38,505 nucleotides of DNA, taken from contig JAEKLQ010000085.1 of NCBI GenBank assembly GCA_019509785.1, positions 9,448 through 47,952 on the forward strand. The letters run 5' to 3'. Source of the stretch: Fibrobacterota bacterium (GTDB lineage: Bacteria; Fibrobacterota; Fibrobacteria; UBA11236). Below are positions 8,589-17,591 of this stretch, piece by piece. Within the stretch, counting starts at the first letter, position 1; the number at the start of each line of letters is the position of its first letter. The notes beneath the pieces were generated by a model. The model did not search any database, was not told the DNA's origin, and was given only the letters and a program-made list of their open reading frames with translations. The position numbers and the translations under genes are program-made.

Positions 8589-10006
8589 TGGGCCGCCGCC
8601 GCCATGGATTTCTCGAGCACTGCCCGCTGTTCGGGATGAGTCTTGAACTGGGTTTCGATCTGGTTGTCGATATCCTTCACGGCGGCGTCGACTTCGGCCC
8701 GCACGGCGGCCTCGGAGTAGGGGCCGTTCACTTCGGCGGCGATGTCGAAGAGGTTGCCCATGCGCTTCATCAGGATGGAGGTCTCGATTTCGCCCCAGTA
8801 GGGCACGGCCGCATAGCACCGGCCGTATTGCACCATGTCCTTGAACACGGCGCGCTTGGCGTCGGCGGTGAAGTAGGGGCTGTTGAAGGCGGCCTTCAAG
8901 GCGGGTAGGAAGCCGGACATTTCGGAATAGTTCACTTGGGCGGCGCTATCGGCGGTCATGTAGCGGATCAGCATCTTGGCCAGATCGGGGCGCTTGCTGG
9001 ACTTGAACACGGCGAGGTAGGAACCGCCCATGAACAGGGAACGCTTGGCCGGGCCGGCGGGGGGAAGCAGTACCCCGTAATTGCCGGCCACGTGGCTGCC
9101 GGCCGAGCCGCCCTGCTCCGGGGGCCTTTCCAGGAAGGTGTTCTTGATGGTGGATTCGAACATGCTGGCGATGCGGCCGGCGTCGAAGTCCGCCGAGACC
9201 TGGGCGGTGTTCTTCTCCATGTTGCCCTTGGGATTCAGGCCCTTATGCACCATGTCCAGATAGAAGAGAATACCCTTCATCGATTCCGGGCTGTTCAAGG
9301 TGCACTTGTCGCCCATCGGGTTGAGGAAATCGCCGCCGGCGCTCCAGATCCAAGGGGCGAAATTATGCACCACGTTCCAGTCGTTCTTGCCCGGGAAACC
9401 GATGGGTTCGATGGGTTGCCCATCGTTCTTGAGCCCTAAGGCTTTGATCTTTTCCAAGCCGGCCAGGTAGCCGTCCCAGGTATCCACGGTCTTGGGATCC
9501 ACCTTGGCCTTCGCGAAGACATCGGTACGGTAGAACATGGGACGCACGTCGAGGAACCAGGGTAGGGAGGTGACGTGGGCCGATGCCCGGGGTTTCACCT
9601 GGGCCCAGGTGCTGGGCAGGAATGTGTCCTTAACGTGGAGCTCGGCATCCATGTCGTCGAGAGGGAGCAGCGCGCCTAAATCGGTTATGAAAGGGGTCCA
9701 GGTGGCGCCCAATTGCACCACGTCGGGGCCGTCGCCCGAAATGGCGGCCGTGGTCAGCTTGGTCCAGGCGCTGCCCCAATCCAACACCGAAATCTTCACG
9801 TTCACGTCCGGATGGGCCGCCTTGAAAGGCTCCAGCAACGTAATGATATCCGCTTCAGGTTTGGGCGAGTTGGGCATCACCCAAACCAGCAGATCGCCGC
9901 CGCCCTTGGGCGCCTTCTCTACCTTCTCCGCCTGCTTCGCTTCCTTATTGCAGCCTGCGAGCAGTGCCGCCAGCGCCGCCGCCGCCATGGTGGTCCGGTA
10001 TGTCAT
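8585..10006 (-). CDS. CUT1-type sugar-binding lipoprotein of ABC importer
   Basis: 473 residues, ATG at 10006 with GAGAGGGA about seven bases upstream. The signal peptide ends in the lipobox LLAGC (Cys19), so the protein is tethered by lipid. The mature part opens with a Lys/Glu/Gly linker and then LLVWVMPN, followed by the family-1 pattern LEPFKAAHPDVNVKISVLDWG and GDGPDVVQLG, typical of extracellular solute-binding proteins for oligosaccharides. The residues immediately after Cys (NKEAKQ) resemble those of the unrelated binding protein at 12882 (NKESKP). It lies between the ATPase and permease genes, so the complete importer is encoded together. The ligand is unknown; beta-glucoside is suggested only by the neighbouring GH1 gene. 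Confidence 0.9.
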   Translation of the reverse strand: MTYRTTMAAAALAALLAGCNKEAKQAEKVEKAPKGGGDLLVWVMPNSPKPEADIITLLEPFKAAHPDVNVKISVLDWGSAWTKLTTAAISGDGPDVVQLGATWTPFITDLGALLPLDDMDAELHVKDTFLPSTWAQVKPRASAHVTSLPWFLDVRPMFYRTDVFAKAKVDPKTVDTWDGYLAGLEKIKALGLKNDGQPIEPIGFPGKNDWNVVHNFAPWIWSAGGDFLNPMGDKCTLNSPESMKGILFYLDMVHKGLNPKGNMEKNTAQVSADFDAGRIASMFESTIKNTFLERPPEQGGSAGSHVAGNYGVLLPPAGPAKRSLFMGGSYLAVFKSSKRPDLAKMLIRYMTADSAAQVNYSEMSGFLPALKAAFNSPYFTADAKRAVFKDMVQYGRCYAAVPYWGEIETSILMKRMGNLFDIAAEVNGPYSEAAVRAEVDAAVKDIDNQIETQFKTHPEQRAVLEKSMAAAAQ

Positions 10007-10046
10007 CAGGGTTCCCTCTCTGCGATATCGATTCGGAATAAGTCCG

Positions 10047-11099
10047 TCAGGGGTCGAAGAAATGCAAATGCGCCGATTCGGGGATCAGGGTCACCCTATC
10101 CCCGCGGCCGATGCGCGTTTCCGGATCGATCCGCGCCACCGCGCGATGCTCGCCGGACCGGCAGTACACCAAGGTTTCCGCCCCCAGGGGCTCGACCACT
10201 TCCACTTCGGCCGGCAGCCCTTTGTCCGAGCCGCCGGCCACCAGGCGCAAATGCTCGGGCCGCACGCCCAGAACCGACCTGACCGGAGGCTTCACCTTGA
10301 AATCGCCAAGGGTCACGCCGGTCGCGCCGGCGCCGGGAACGGTCAATGAATCTCCATCCCACGCGCAAGGCAGGAAATTCATGGGCGGCATGCCGATGAA
10401 GCCGGCCACGAACTTGTTCACCGGCGATCGATACAGATCCATGGGCGGGCCGTATTGCTGGATCACCCCATCCTTCATGCAGACGATGCGATGGCCCATG
10501 GTCATGGCCTCGGTCTGATCGTGGGTCACGTAGATCATGGTGGTCTGCAGTCGCGCCGAGAGGCGCGAAATCTCCACCCGCATCTGCACCCGCATCTTGG
10601 CATCGAGGTTGGAAAGCGGTTCGTCGAAGAGGAACACCTTCGGCTTACGGACGATGGCGCGGCCCAGGGCCACGCGTTGGCGTTGCCCGCCTGATAGGGC
10701 CTTGGGCTTACGGGAAAGGTACGGCGTTATGCCCAGCATCTCGGCCGCCTCGGCCACGCGGGCCTTGATTTCCGCTGACGGGAGCCTGCGCAGCTTCAGG
10801 CCGAAAGCCAGGTTCTGCTCCACGGTCATGTGGGGATAGAGCGCGTAGTTCTGGAACACCATGGCGATGTCCCGGTCCTTGGGGGCCACATCATTGCAGC
10901 GCTTCCCATCGATGAAGAGTTCGCCCGAGGAGATCTCTTCCAGGCCGGCGACCATGCGCAACAAGGTGGATTTGCCGCATCCCGACGGGCCGACCAGGAC
11001 CAGGAATTCCTTGTCCCGGACGTCGAAGGACAAGTCCTTCACGGCGGTTACCCCGCCTTCATAGACCTTGCTGATGTTCTTAAGTACGACTTCGGCCAC
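10047..11099 (-). CDS. MalK/UgpC-type ATPase of sugar ABC importer
   Basis: 350 residues from GTG 11099 ([16 protein letters not shown]...). The frame is open for about 170 codons further upstream, but that sequence overlaps the divergent GH1 gene and its coding bias is wrong. All ATPase motifs are present: Walker [10 protein letters not shown], signature LSGGQRQR, Walker B VFLFDEP, D-loop SNLDAK and the switch His in [10 protein letters not shown]. The C-terminal 110 residues carry the MalK-type regulatory fold with [11 protein letters not shown]. It is the first gene of the minus-strand operon, 40 bases ahead of the binding protein. Many genomes share one such ATPase among several CUT1 importers, but here it is dedicated by position. 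Confidence 0.92.
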   Translation of the reverse strand: MAEVVLKNISKVYEGGVTAVKDLSFDVRDKEFLVLVGPSGCGKSTLLRMVAGLEEISSGELFIDGKRCNDVAPKDRDIAMVFQNYALYPHMTVEQNLAFGLKLRRLPSAEIKARVAEAAEMLGITPYLSRKPKALSGGQRQRVALGRAIVRKPKVFLFDEPLSNLDAKMRVQMRVEISRLSARLQTTMIYVTHDQTEAMTMGHRIVCMKDGVIQQYGPPMDLYRSPVNKFVAGFIGMPPMNFLPCAWDGDSLTVPGAGATGVTLGDFKVKPPVRSVLGVRPEHLRLVAGGSDKGLPAEVEVVEPLGAETLVYCRSGEHRAVARIDPETRIGRGDRVTLIPESAHLHFFDP

Positions 11100-11249
11100 G
11101 CTGCATTTTGTGGAAATCGGCCGAATCCGGTTCGAAAAACAGGATCGGCCGGAAAGTTTTCCCGAAATGTAGCCTATATTTCGGTCCTTTCGAACTGGCG
11201 GTTCTTTCGAACCGGGCGGTCCATTCGGACCTGGGAAAGGTACGCGCAT
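11100..11249. promoter_or_regulatory. Divergent control region with repeated TTCGAA sites
   Basis: These 150 bases separate the minus-strand uptake operon from the plus-strand beta-glucosidase gene and are AT-richer than their surroundings. TTCGAA occurs at 11131, 11189 and 11206. The last two lie in near-identical 16-base direct repeats, 11183-11198 and 11200-11215 (pattern GGTYCTTTCGAACYGG), spaced 17 bases. The second also forms a perfect small hairpin CGGTTC-TTTC-GAACCG (11199-11214). A TATATT sits at 11175-11180, just before the repeats, and could be a -10 element for the GH1 gene. A sugar-responsive repressor binding here could control both directions; no regulator gene is in the window. 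Confidence 0.5.
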
Positions 11250-12659
11250 ATGTTGGGCAGGTCGGATAAGGGTTTTCCGGACGGCTTCATCTGGGGAGCG
11301 GCGACGGCTTCCTTCCAGGTGGAGGGTGCGTCCCGGGAAGATGGCCGGGGCGAGAGCATTTGGGATCGCTTCTGCGGCACGCCCGGCAAGGTGGCCGGTG
11401 GGCATAACGGCGATACGGCTTGCGATCATTATCACCGTTGGAAAGACGATATCCGCCTGATGAAGGACATGGGGATCCAGGCCTACCGGTTTTCCACCGC
11501 CTGGCCGCGGGTCATCCCCACGGGGGACGGGCCGATCAACAAGGCGGGACTCGACTTCTATGATCGCCTGGTGGACGGGCTGTTGGAAGCGGAGATCACC
11601 CCCTTCGCGACGTTGTTCCATTGGGATCTACCTCAGGCCTTGCAAGACAAAGGCGGCTGGCCTAAACGCGAGGCCGTCTTGCCCGGCTTCACTCTCTATG
11701 CCGAAGCCGTCGTCCGGCGCCTGGGCGATCGCGTGAAGAATTGGATGACCCACAACGAGATGCCTTGCTTCATCGGGAAATCCTATGACGAGGGAAAGCA
11801 CGCGCCTGGATTGCATGTCTCGCGCAAGGAGCTGAATAACGCCTACCATAACGCCTTCTTGACCCATGGAATCGGGGTGCGGGCCGTGCGGCAATTCGCC
11901 CAAAAGGGCGCGGAAGTGGGCCTGGTCAACAACCCTGTCGTGAGGATACCGTTCATCGAGACCCCCGAGTACATCGAGGCGGTCCGGAAGGCCTTCGTGC
12001 GCGCGAACGCGCAGATCAACGAACCCATCTTCAAAGGCGCCTATGCCGACTGGTGGCTGGAAGAGCAAGGCGCCGATCGGCCGGATGTTCTTCCGGGCGA
12101 TCTCGAGCTAATCTCCTCGCCGACCGATTTCCTCGGCCACAACGTTTATTTCGGCGCGTTCACCGAACCCTCCGACGATCCCAAGGGCTTCAACGTCCTG
12201 CCTTTCCCCTCCGGCTTTCCGAAGCTGGATCTGGATTGGCTCAAGCCGGTCCCGCAGTCCATCTATTGGTGCACGCGTTTCCATAACGAATGCTATGGGA
12301 TAAAGAAATCCTACGTGACCGAGAACGGCTGCGCCTGCCAAGACATGGTGACGCCGGAAGGCCGCGTGATCGATCTCGATCGCGTCCAGTGGATCCGCTA
12401 CCACGTCCTGGAGTCCCAGCGGGCCGCGCGCGAGGGCCTGGGGCTGGCCGGCTTTTTCCAATGGAGCCTGTTGGACAACTTCGAATGGTCGGAGGGTTAT
12501 TTCAAGCGCTTCGGGATCGTGTACGTGGACTACGAGACCCAGAAGCGGATCCCGAAGGAGAGCGCGCGGTACTACAGCGAAATTATCCGATCGAATTCGC
12601 TCTCAGGTAGCGGCGGCGTTCCGCGATTGATGACCTTAAGCGGATCCAACCTTCGCTAG
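11250..12659 (+). CDS. Family 1 glycoside hydrolase, probable beta-glucosidase
   Basis: 469 residues from ATG 11250 ([20 protein letters not shown]...), with GGGAAAGG nine bases upstream. The frame runs further 5' through the divergent promoter but without a gene-like sequence. GH1 hallmarks are in order: the N-terminal [18 protein letters not shown] signature, [11 protein letters not shown], the acid/base Glu170 in THNEMP, the nucleophile Glu358 in YVTENG, and [17 protein letters not shown]. The canonical NEP is NEM here, with the catalytic Glu retained. There is no signal peptide, so it acts in the cytoplasm on imported disaccharide or short oligosaccharide. About 20 residues after the usual GH1 end (Ser/Gly-rich) have no obvious role. 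It lies between two importers, divergent to one and 222 bases ahead of the other. Confidence 0.93.
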   Translation: MLGRSDKGFPDGFIWGAATASFQVEGASREDGRGESIWDRFCGTPGKVAGGHNGDTACDHYHRWKDDIRLMKDMGIQAYRFSTAWPRVIPTGDGPINKAGLDFYDRLVDGLLEAEITPFATLFHWDLPQALQDKGGWPKREAVLPGFTLYAEAVVRRLGDRVKNWMTHNEMPCFIGKSYDEGKHAPGLHVSRKELNNAYHNAFLTHGIGVRAVRQFAQKGAEVGLVNNPVVRIPFIETPEYIEAVRKAFVRANAQINEPIFKGAYADWWLEEQGADRPDVLPGDLELISSPTDFLGHNVYFGAFTEPSDDPKGFNVLPFPSGFPKLDLDWLKPVPQSIYWCTRFHNECYGIKKSYVTENGCACQDMVTPEGRVIDLDRVQWIRYHVLESQRAAREGLGLAGFFQWSLLDNFEWSEGYFKRFGIVYVDYETQKRIPKESARYYSEIIRSNSLSGSGGVPRLMTLSGSNLR

Positions 12660-12690
12660 CGGATTTAGGGAAAGGCCCGGGAGCCAATGC

Positions 12691-12712
12691 GAATCGGGTC
12701 GTAGTCCGATTC
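12691..12712. other. Stem-loop after the GH1 gene, possible weak terminator
   Basis: GAATCGG at 12691-12697 and CCGATTC at 12706-12712 can form a perfect seven-base-pair stem with an eight-base loop, 31 bases after the GH1 stop. No T-run follows, so termination by it alone is doubtful. It may instead protect the 3' end of the message. Confidence 0.35.
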
Positions 12713-12778
12713 ATGGAAAAGGTTCACTACCGCTTAACGGAAAATCGCGGCTGCCATTTTGGGCCTCCGCTCTCTATT

Positions 12779-12825
12779 CATTTTTTAAATCCCCCGATTA
12801 CTATATTTGGCCGTTTGTCAACGGC
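12779..12825 (+). promoter_or_regulatory. Putative promoter and operator of the second importer operon
   Basis: An AT-rich stretch stands out here. TATATT at 12802-12807 is a likely -10 and is part of TATATTTG, which fits the TAnnTTTG element known from Bacteroidota. A T-run at 12781-12786 lies upstream; no good TTGACA is present. Directly downstream, GCCGTT-TGTC-AACGGC (12810-12825) is a perfect six-base-pair inverted repeat overlapping the expected transcription start, a natural place for a repressor or a leader hairpin. CTATATTT is also found before the GH1 gene at 11174-11181. Confidence 0.45.
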
Positions 12826-12881
12826 GAAAATCAAGCTTTGTTTCCCTGGGCAAGTAAGACTTCCCGAAGAGAGAGGAATCG

Positions 12882-14690
12882 ATGATGGGCATGAAAAGAC
12901 TCGGCATCCCCCTGGCGATCGTGGGGCTACTCCTTATCGCGGGTTGCAACAAAGAAAGCAAGCCGGCCGGCCAGGAAGAAACCAAGGCGGGCGGTTTCCC
13001 CCGCAGCAAGACCCTTTACATGGGCGGCTCCCAATGGGGCGATCCCAACTCCTTCAACCCCTTGACGGATTGGCCCGCCTGGCCCGTGAACGATAAGTTC
13101 AACATCATGTTCGAAACCTTGCTCGCCTACAATACCTTGAGCGGAAAATTCGAGCCTTTGTTGGGCACGCTCGAATCGCAATCGGCCGACAGCGTGGTCG
13201 TGACGTTGAATCCCGCCGCCAAATGGAGCGATGGACAGCCCGTCACCTCCGCCGACGTGAAGTTCGTCTATGAATTGGGCAAACGCTACAAGGGCGCAGC
13301 CACGGCTTATGCCATCGATTTCGTTTCCGATATCAAGGTGAGCGCGAACCCCGACAAGTCCGAACGCCTGACCTTCATGGTCAACAAAAAGGGCCGTAAC
13401 AATCCCCTGGTCGTTCTCGATTTCCTGCAAGCCATCCGCATCCTGCCCGCCCACGTATTCGAACCCAAGCTGGCCCAACTCAAGGATCTCGCCGAGGTCC
13501 AGAAACTGAAATGCGATTCCAATCCCGTCGTGTCGGGGCCGTATAACCTGGAAGCCTATTCCAACGAGAAGATCATCCTCAAGCGCCGCGAGGATTATTG
13601 GGGAAATGCCGCTTTGCATGGCGGAAAGGCTCCGGCCCCCCAGTTCATCATCCATCCCATCTATAAGAGCAATGACGCCTTCGCCATCGCCCTGGCCCAG
13701 AACGAACTGGACGCCACCCAGACCTATATCCCGCGCATCTGGATGAAGAAGAACGCCGGCGTGCTGACCTGGTACGATAAGGAACCCTACTTCGTGCCCG
13801 GCGCTATTCCCACCCTGCTCATCAACTCCACGCGCTATCCGCTTTCGGACAAGGCCTTCCGGCGCGCCATGGCCTTCGCCATCGACTACAAGAGCATCAA
13901 GGATCTGGCCGTCTCCGGTTACAGCCCGAACCTGAAGCCCGGCGCCATCATGCCCTTCGGCATCGAAGGCGGCTACTACAATGACGAAGACGCCCAGAAA
14001 TACGGCGCGGCCTTCAACGCGGAAACCGCCAAGAAGATTTTGGCTGAAGCCGGCTACAAGTCCGTTTTTAAACCCGACGGCAGCTTGGATAAGATGCTCG
14101 ACGCCAAGGGCAAGCAAGTGCCCACCTTGTTCGTGAAGAGCCCGGCCGGGTGGTCGGATTGGGAAGCCATCGTAACCTTGGCGGTCAAAGGCATGCGCGC
14201 GGCCGGTATCGACGTGCGCGAAGGCTTCGTGGACGCGGGGCTATACTGGCAGAGCCAGCCGGTGGGCGATTTCGATCTGGAAATGATCAAGCCCGCCGCC
14301 AGCGTTACGCCGTCGCAGCCCTGGTCCCGTCTGGCAGCCTTGATGTCGTCGCGCACCTGGGCGCCTCCCGGCGAAAAGATGAACGAGAACCAGGGGCGTT
14401 TCAACAACCCCAAGGGCAAGGGCTACATCAAGGCCGTCGACAGCCTGCTGTCGGTAATCCCCACCTTGACCGACAAGGCCGCGCTCACCCAGGCCTACCG
14501 GAACCTGAACGTCATTTTCATGCAAGAGCAGCCGGCCCTGCCGCTGTGCTATCTCCCGGAGCAGTTCTACCAGGTCAACAACAAGACCTGGACCAATTGG
14601 GCCACGGACGCCAATCCCTATGCTCCGCCGAATCTGCCTTGGGCGGGCGCCGCGACCAAGATGCTGTGGGAATTGAAGCCGGCCAAGTAA
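12882..14690 (+). CDS. Family 5 extracellular solute-binding lipoprotein (peptide/oligosaccharide ABC importer)
   Basis: 602 residues, ATG 12882, with GAGAGGA just upstream (an ATG three bases on is equally possible). A short basic N-terminus and hydrophobic core end in LLIAGC, so Cys22 is lipidated. The family 5 pattern follows: an N-terminal domain with GDPNSFNPL, the WSDGQPVTSADVKFVYE segment, then RRAMAFAIDY and a long C-terminal lobe ending near LPWAGAATKMLWELK. The family binds peptides, nickel, or, in thermophiles and archaea, cello- and other oligosaccharides. The neighbouring GH1 gene makes a sugar ligand credible but not proven. It is the first gene of a five-gene operon encoding the whole importer. 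Confidence 0.9.
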   Translation: MMGMKRLGIPLAIVGLLLIAGCNKESKPAGQEETKAGGFPRSKTLYMGGSQWGDPNSFNPLTDWPAWPVNDKFNIMFETLLAYNTLSGKFEPLLGTLESQSADSVVVTLNPAAKWSDGQPVTSADVKFVYELGKRYKGAATAYAIDFVSDIKVSANPDKSERLTFMVNKKGRNNPLVVLDFLQAIRILPAHVFEPKLAQLKDLAEVQKLKCDSNPVVSGPYNLEAYSNEKIILKRREDYWGNAALHGGKAPAPQFIIHPIYKSNDAFAIALAQNELDATQTYIPRIWMKKNAGVLTWYDKEPYFVPGAIPTLLINSTRYPLSDKAFRRAMAFAIDYKSIKDLAVSGYSPNLKPGAIMPFGIEGGYYNDEDAQKYGAAFNAETAKKILAEAGYKSVFKPDGSLDKMLDAKGKQVPTLFVKSPAGWSDWEAIVTLAVKGMRAAGIDVREGFVDAGLYWQSQPVGDFDLEMIKPAASVTPSQPWSRLAALMSSRTWAPPGEKMNENQGRFNNPKGKGYIKAVDSLLSVIPTLTDKAALTQAYRNLNVIFMQEQPALPLCYLPEQFYQVNNKTWTNWATDANPYAPPNLPWAGAATKMLWELKPAK

Positions 14691-14700
14691 GGATTCCGTC

Positions 14701-15771
14701 ATGTTGAAACAGTATCCCACCCTCCGTTACATCCTCCACCGGGGGGGCTGGTATTTCCTGACCTTCCTGGTGGCCGTAACGATCAACTTCTTCCTCCCGC
14801 GCCTCGGGACCAGCAATCCCGTGGACATCATCATGGGGAAAGCCGGTTCCGGCTTGGATACTGAAGCCGCGCGCGAAAAGGAAGAATCCTATCTCAAGGA
14901 ATTCGGCCTGGTACAAGTGGATGCGACCGGTACCATCCTGCGCGGGGCGGACGGCAAACCGCTCAAGTCGTCGAACGTTTCCCAGTTCTTCAATTACGTG
15001 AAGATGTGCTTCCAAGGGGATTTCGGAACCTCGTTCCAGAAATACCCGAAGAAGGTGACGACCATTATCGCCGAGGCGGTGCCGTGGACCTTGGCATTGC
15101 AGCTCCCCACCATTCTGTTCGGCTGGTTGGTGGGCAATATCCTGGGCGCGCTGGCGGCCTACCGGCGCGGGGTATTCGACCGGGTCTTCTTTCCCCTAGC
15201 CCTGCTCTTAAGCGCCGTGCCCTTCTTCGCCTTCGGCATGTTGCTGGTGTACGTATGCGCCATCCGGAACGGCTGGCTGCCCGCCATGGGCGGTTACGCC
15301 GGTGATATGGTGCCGGGCTTCAACCTGGACTTCATCAAATCGGCGGGGTCCCATTACATCCTTCCCTTCTTTTCCATCTTCCTGATCCTGGCCGGCGGCC
15401 AAGCTATCGGCATGCGGTCGATGGGCATTTACGAGCTCGGCACCGACTACATCAAGTACGCCAAATGGCTCGGCATCAAGGAAAACAAGATTCTGCTTTA
15501 CCTGTTCCGTAACGCCATGCTGCCCCAGCTCACGGGGCTGGCCCTTTCCCTGGGCGGCATGATCGGCGGCGCGCTCATTACGGAAATGATCTTTTCCTAT
15601 CCGGGCTTGGGCATGGCCATCCTTAGCGCCATCCAGGGGCAGGACTATCCCATGATTCAGGGTTGTACCTTGCTTGTCACCATCAGCGTGCTGATCGCCA
15701 ACTTCACCGTGGACATCCTCATCGGCTTCCTGGACCCGCGCGTCAAAGCCGGACAGATGGGGGGCAATTGA
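14701..15771 (+). CDS. DppB/OppB-type permease
   Basis: 356 residues, ten bases after the binding-protein stop, with AAGGA about eight bases before the ATG. A first helix (residues about 15-35) is followed by a long periplasmic segment to about residue 125. That segment carries a charged stretch and is longer than in E. coli DppB. Five further helices follow, with the typical DppB signature near YIKYAKWLGIKENKILLYL and the closing GFLDPRVK. It pairs with the DppC-type subunit encoded immediately downstream. The long first periplasmic loop is common in DppB relatives serving sugars, which mildly supports an oligosaccharide substrate; this is inference. Confidence 0.9.
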   Translation: MLKQYPTLRYILHRGGWYFLTFLVAVTINFFLPRLGTSNPVDIIMGKAGSGLDTEAAREKEESYLKEFGLVQVDATGTILRGADGKPLKSSNVSQFFNYVKMCFQGDFGTSFQKYPKKVTTIIAEAVPWTLALQLPTILFGWLVGNILGALAAYRRGVFDRVFFPLALLLSAVPFFAFGMLLVYVCAIRNGWLPAMGGYAGDMVPGFNLDFIKSAGSHYILPFFSIFLILAGGQAIGMRSMGIYELGTDYIKYAKWLGIKENKILLYLFRNAMLPQLTGLALSLGGMIGGALITEMIFSYPGLGMAILSAIQGQDYPMIQGCTLLVTISVLIANFTVDILIGFLDPRVKAGQMGGN

Positions 15772-16608
15772 ATGCTTAAGCTGCTCAAGAACCTGCTGAA
15801 GTCGCCATCCTTCATCATAGGCATGGGACTCTTTCTCCTCACCATCGGCGGCGCGCTACTGCTGCCGTTCTTCTACCACGTGAACTTGGGTTTGCAATCG
15901 AGCTCCTATGCCAGCCCCAGCGGCAAATTCCTTTTGGGATGCGACCATTTGGGACGGGACATGGTCTCTATGCTGATCGAAGGCCTGCGATCCTCGCTCT
16001 ACGTGGGCTTGCTGACGGGCGTCATCGCCACCACCTTGGGGACCGCGCTGGGCATTTACGGAGGCTTCAAGGGCGGCTGGATGGACGACGTGGTCAATCT
16101 CGTCACCAACCTCTTCCTGGTGATTCCCTCCTTCGTGGTCCTGATCCTGATCAGCTCCAGCCTGTCCAAAGGCCGCTCCCTCACCTTGATCGGCCTTATC
16201 ATCGGCCTGACCACCTGGACCTGGAGCGCCCGCGCCGTGCGCGCGCAGGCGGCCTCCTTGAAGTCGCGCGACCATATCGCCCTGGCCCGCATCAACGGGT
16301 CCGGAACCCTCCGCATCCTCGCCGTGCATATCCTTCCCTACCTGGCCTCCTACGTCTTCATGGTTTTCATCCTGCAAGTGGCATCGGGAATCCTGTCGGA
16401 AGCCGCCATCAGCATGATCGGCCTGGGCCCGTTGGATACGGTCTCGCTGGGCACCATCCTCAACGATGCCAAGAACCAAGGCGGTTTCGGGGACGGCATG
16501 TGGTGGGCGTTCATGCCCGCGACCGTCATCATCACCGTCCTGGTGTTCGCGTTGTACATTATCAACACGTCGATGGAAGGGGTGTTCAACCCCCGGCTGC
16601 GGAAGTAG
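15772..16608 (+). CDS. DppC/OppC-type permease
   Basis: 278 residues; the ATG follows the TGA of the previous gene with no gap, so translation is probably coupled. One N-terminal helix (IIGMGLFLLTIGGALLLPFF) is followed by LLGCDHLGRDMVSMLIEGLRSS, the DppC hallmark GTDxxGRD-like region, five more helices and the coupling loop near IALARINGSGTLRILAVHILP. It ends in the family's usual short tail GVFNPRLRK. With the DppB-type subunit it forms the inner-membrane channel. No unusual features. Confidence 0.9.
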   Translation: MLKLLKNLLKSPSFIIGMGLFLLTIGGALLLPFFYHVNLGLQSSSYASPSGKFLLGCDHLGRDMVSMLIEGLRSSLYVGLLTGVIATTLGTALGIYGGFKGGWMDDVVNLVTNLFLVIPSFVVLILISSSLSKGRSLTLIGLIIGLTTWTWSARAVRAQAASLKSRDHIALARINGSGTLRILAVHILPYLASYVFMVFILQVASGILSEAAISMIGLGPLDTVSLGTILNDAKNQGGFGDGMWWAFMPATVIITVLVFALYIINTSMEGVFNPRLRK

Positions 16609-16616
16609 GAGTTATC

Positions 16617-17591
16617 ATGCCGACCTTCGAAGTTGATCATTTAAGCCTGCATTACCTGACCCGTTTCGGGGACAAGATCCAGGCCGTGTCGGACGTTTCC
16701 TTCACCATGGAACAGGGCGAAATCTTAGGGATAGCCGGCGAATCCGGCTGCGGCAAATCCACCCTCGTGAACGGCCTGATGGGCCTGTTCATCCCGCCGC
16801 TCTATCCCACGTCCGGCGACGTACGCGTAGGGGGCGAGTCGCTCATGAATCGCACGCCCGTGGAAATCCGAAAGAACGTGCTGAGCCAAAAGGTCTCCAT
16901 GATCCCCCAGGGGGCCTTCAACGCCCTTAATCCCACCCGCAAGATCAAGGACATCGCCGCGGACGTGATCGCCAGCCATAGCGGCGGCCATACCAGCAAA
17001 AAGGATATCGAAGCCCGCCTGCGCCAACGCTTCGATTTGTTCGGCATGGATACGGAACGCGTCTTGAACGCTTTCCCCATCCAACTCACGGCCGGCGAAC
17101 GCCAGCGTTCGGTGATCGGCATTTCCACCTTGCTCAATCCCCAGATGGTCATCGCCGACGAGCCCACCTCGGCGCTCGACGTGACCACCCAGAAGGTCGT
17201 GATCCGCATGATCTTCGACTTGTTGGACAAGGGCATTTTCAACACCATGATTTTCATCACCCATGAGCTGCCCCTGCTCCGCCACGTGGCGAACAATATC
17301 GCCATCATGTATGCGGGCGAGTTCGTGGAAAAGGGGACCAACGAGCAAATCGTGTTTGATCCCCGCCATCCTTATACCAAGGCGCTCATGGGGTCCATGC
17401 TCAGCGCCGAACCCGGCCAGAAAAGCCGCAAGCCCGTCTCCATCGAAGGCGCGCCACCCAGCCTGGCCAAGGTCCCCCCCGGCTGCCGTTTCGCCGCGCG
17501 CTGCCCCGTGGCGCGGCCCGACTGCAAAACCGAAAAGCAGGAACTGCGCATGGTGGCCGGCCGCCTCGTAAGGTGCAAGTATGCCGAATAA
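16617..17591 (+). CDS. DppD-type ATPase with altered signature motif and Cys-rich C-terminus
   Basis: 324 residues from ATG 16617, with TAGGAG six bases upstream. The frame is open back into the previous gene, but only as a shadow. Walker A is GESGCGKST and Walker B MVIADEP with D-loop SALD. The signature is LTAGERQR (from residue 157) instead of LSGGxxQR: the second and third positions differ and the fifth position is Glu. In the dimer this would weaken the ATP site formed with the partner's Walker A. The C-terminal oligopeptide-transporter extension holds four cysteines (GCRFAARC, PDC and RCKYAE), the arrangement reported to bind a [4Fe-4S] cluster in DppD-type ATPases. The 3' end overlaps the next gene by 11 bases. 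Confidence 0.88.
   Translation: MPTFEVDHLSLHYLTRFGDKIQAVSDVSFTMEQGEILGIAGESGCGKSTLVNGLMGLFIPPLYPTSGDVRVGGESLMNRTPVEIRKNVLSQKVSMIPQGAFNALNPTRKIKDIAADVIASHSGGHTSKKDIEARLRQRFDLFGMDTERVLNAFPIQLTAGERQRSVIGISTLLNPQMVIADEPTSALDVTTQKVVIRMIFDLLDKGIFNTMIFITHELPLLRHVANNIAIMYAGEFVEKGTNEQIVFDPRHPYTKALMGSMLSAEPGQKSRKPVSIEGAPPSLAKVPPGCRFAARCPVARPDCKTEKQELRMVAGRLVRCKYAE

Noticed and set aside
12927-14117. Minus-strand open frame of 396 codons
   Set aside because: Antisense to the family 5 binding protein; no motif of its own.
16617-16700. Start of the DppD-type gene further upstream in the open frame
   Set aside because: The upstream part overlaps dppC and reads as its shadow; ATG 16617 has a strong ribosome site and gives the normal family N-terminus.
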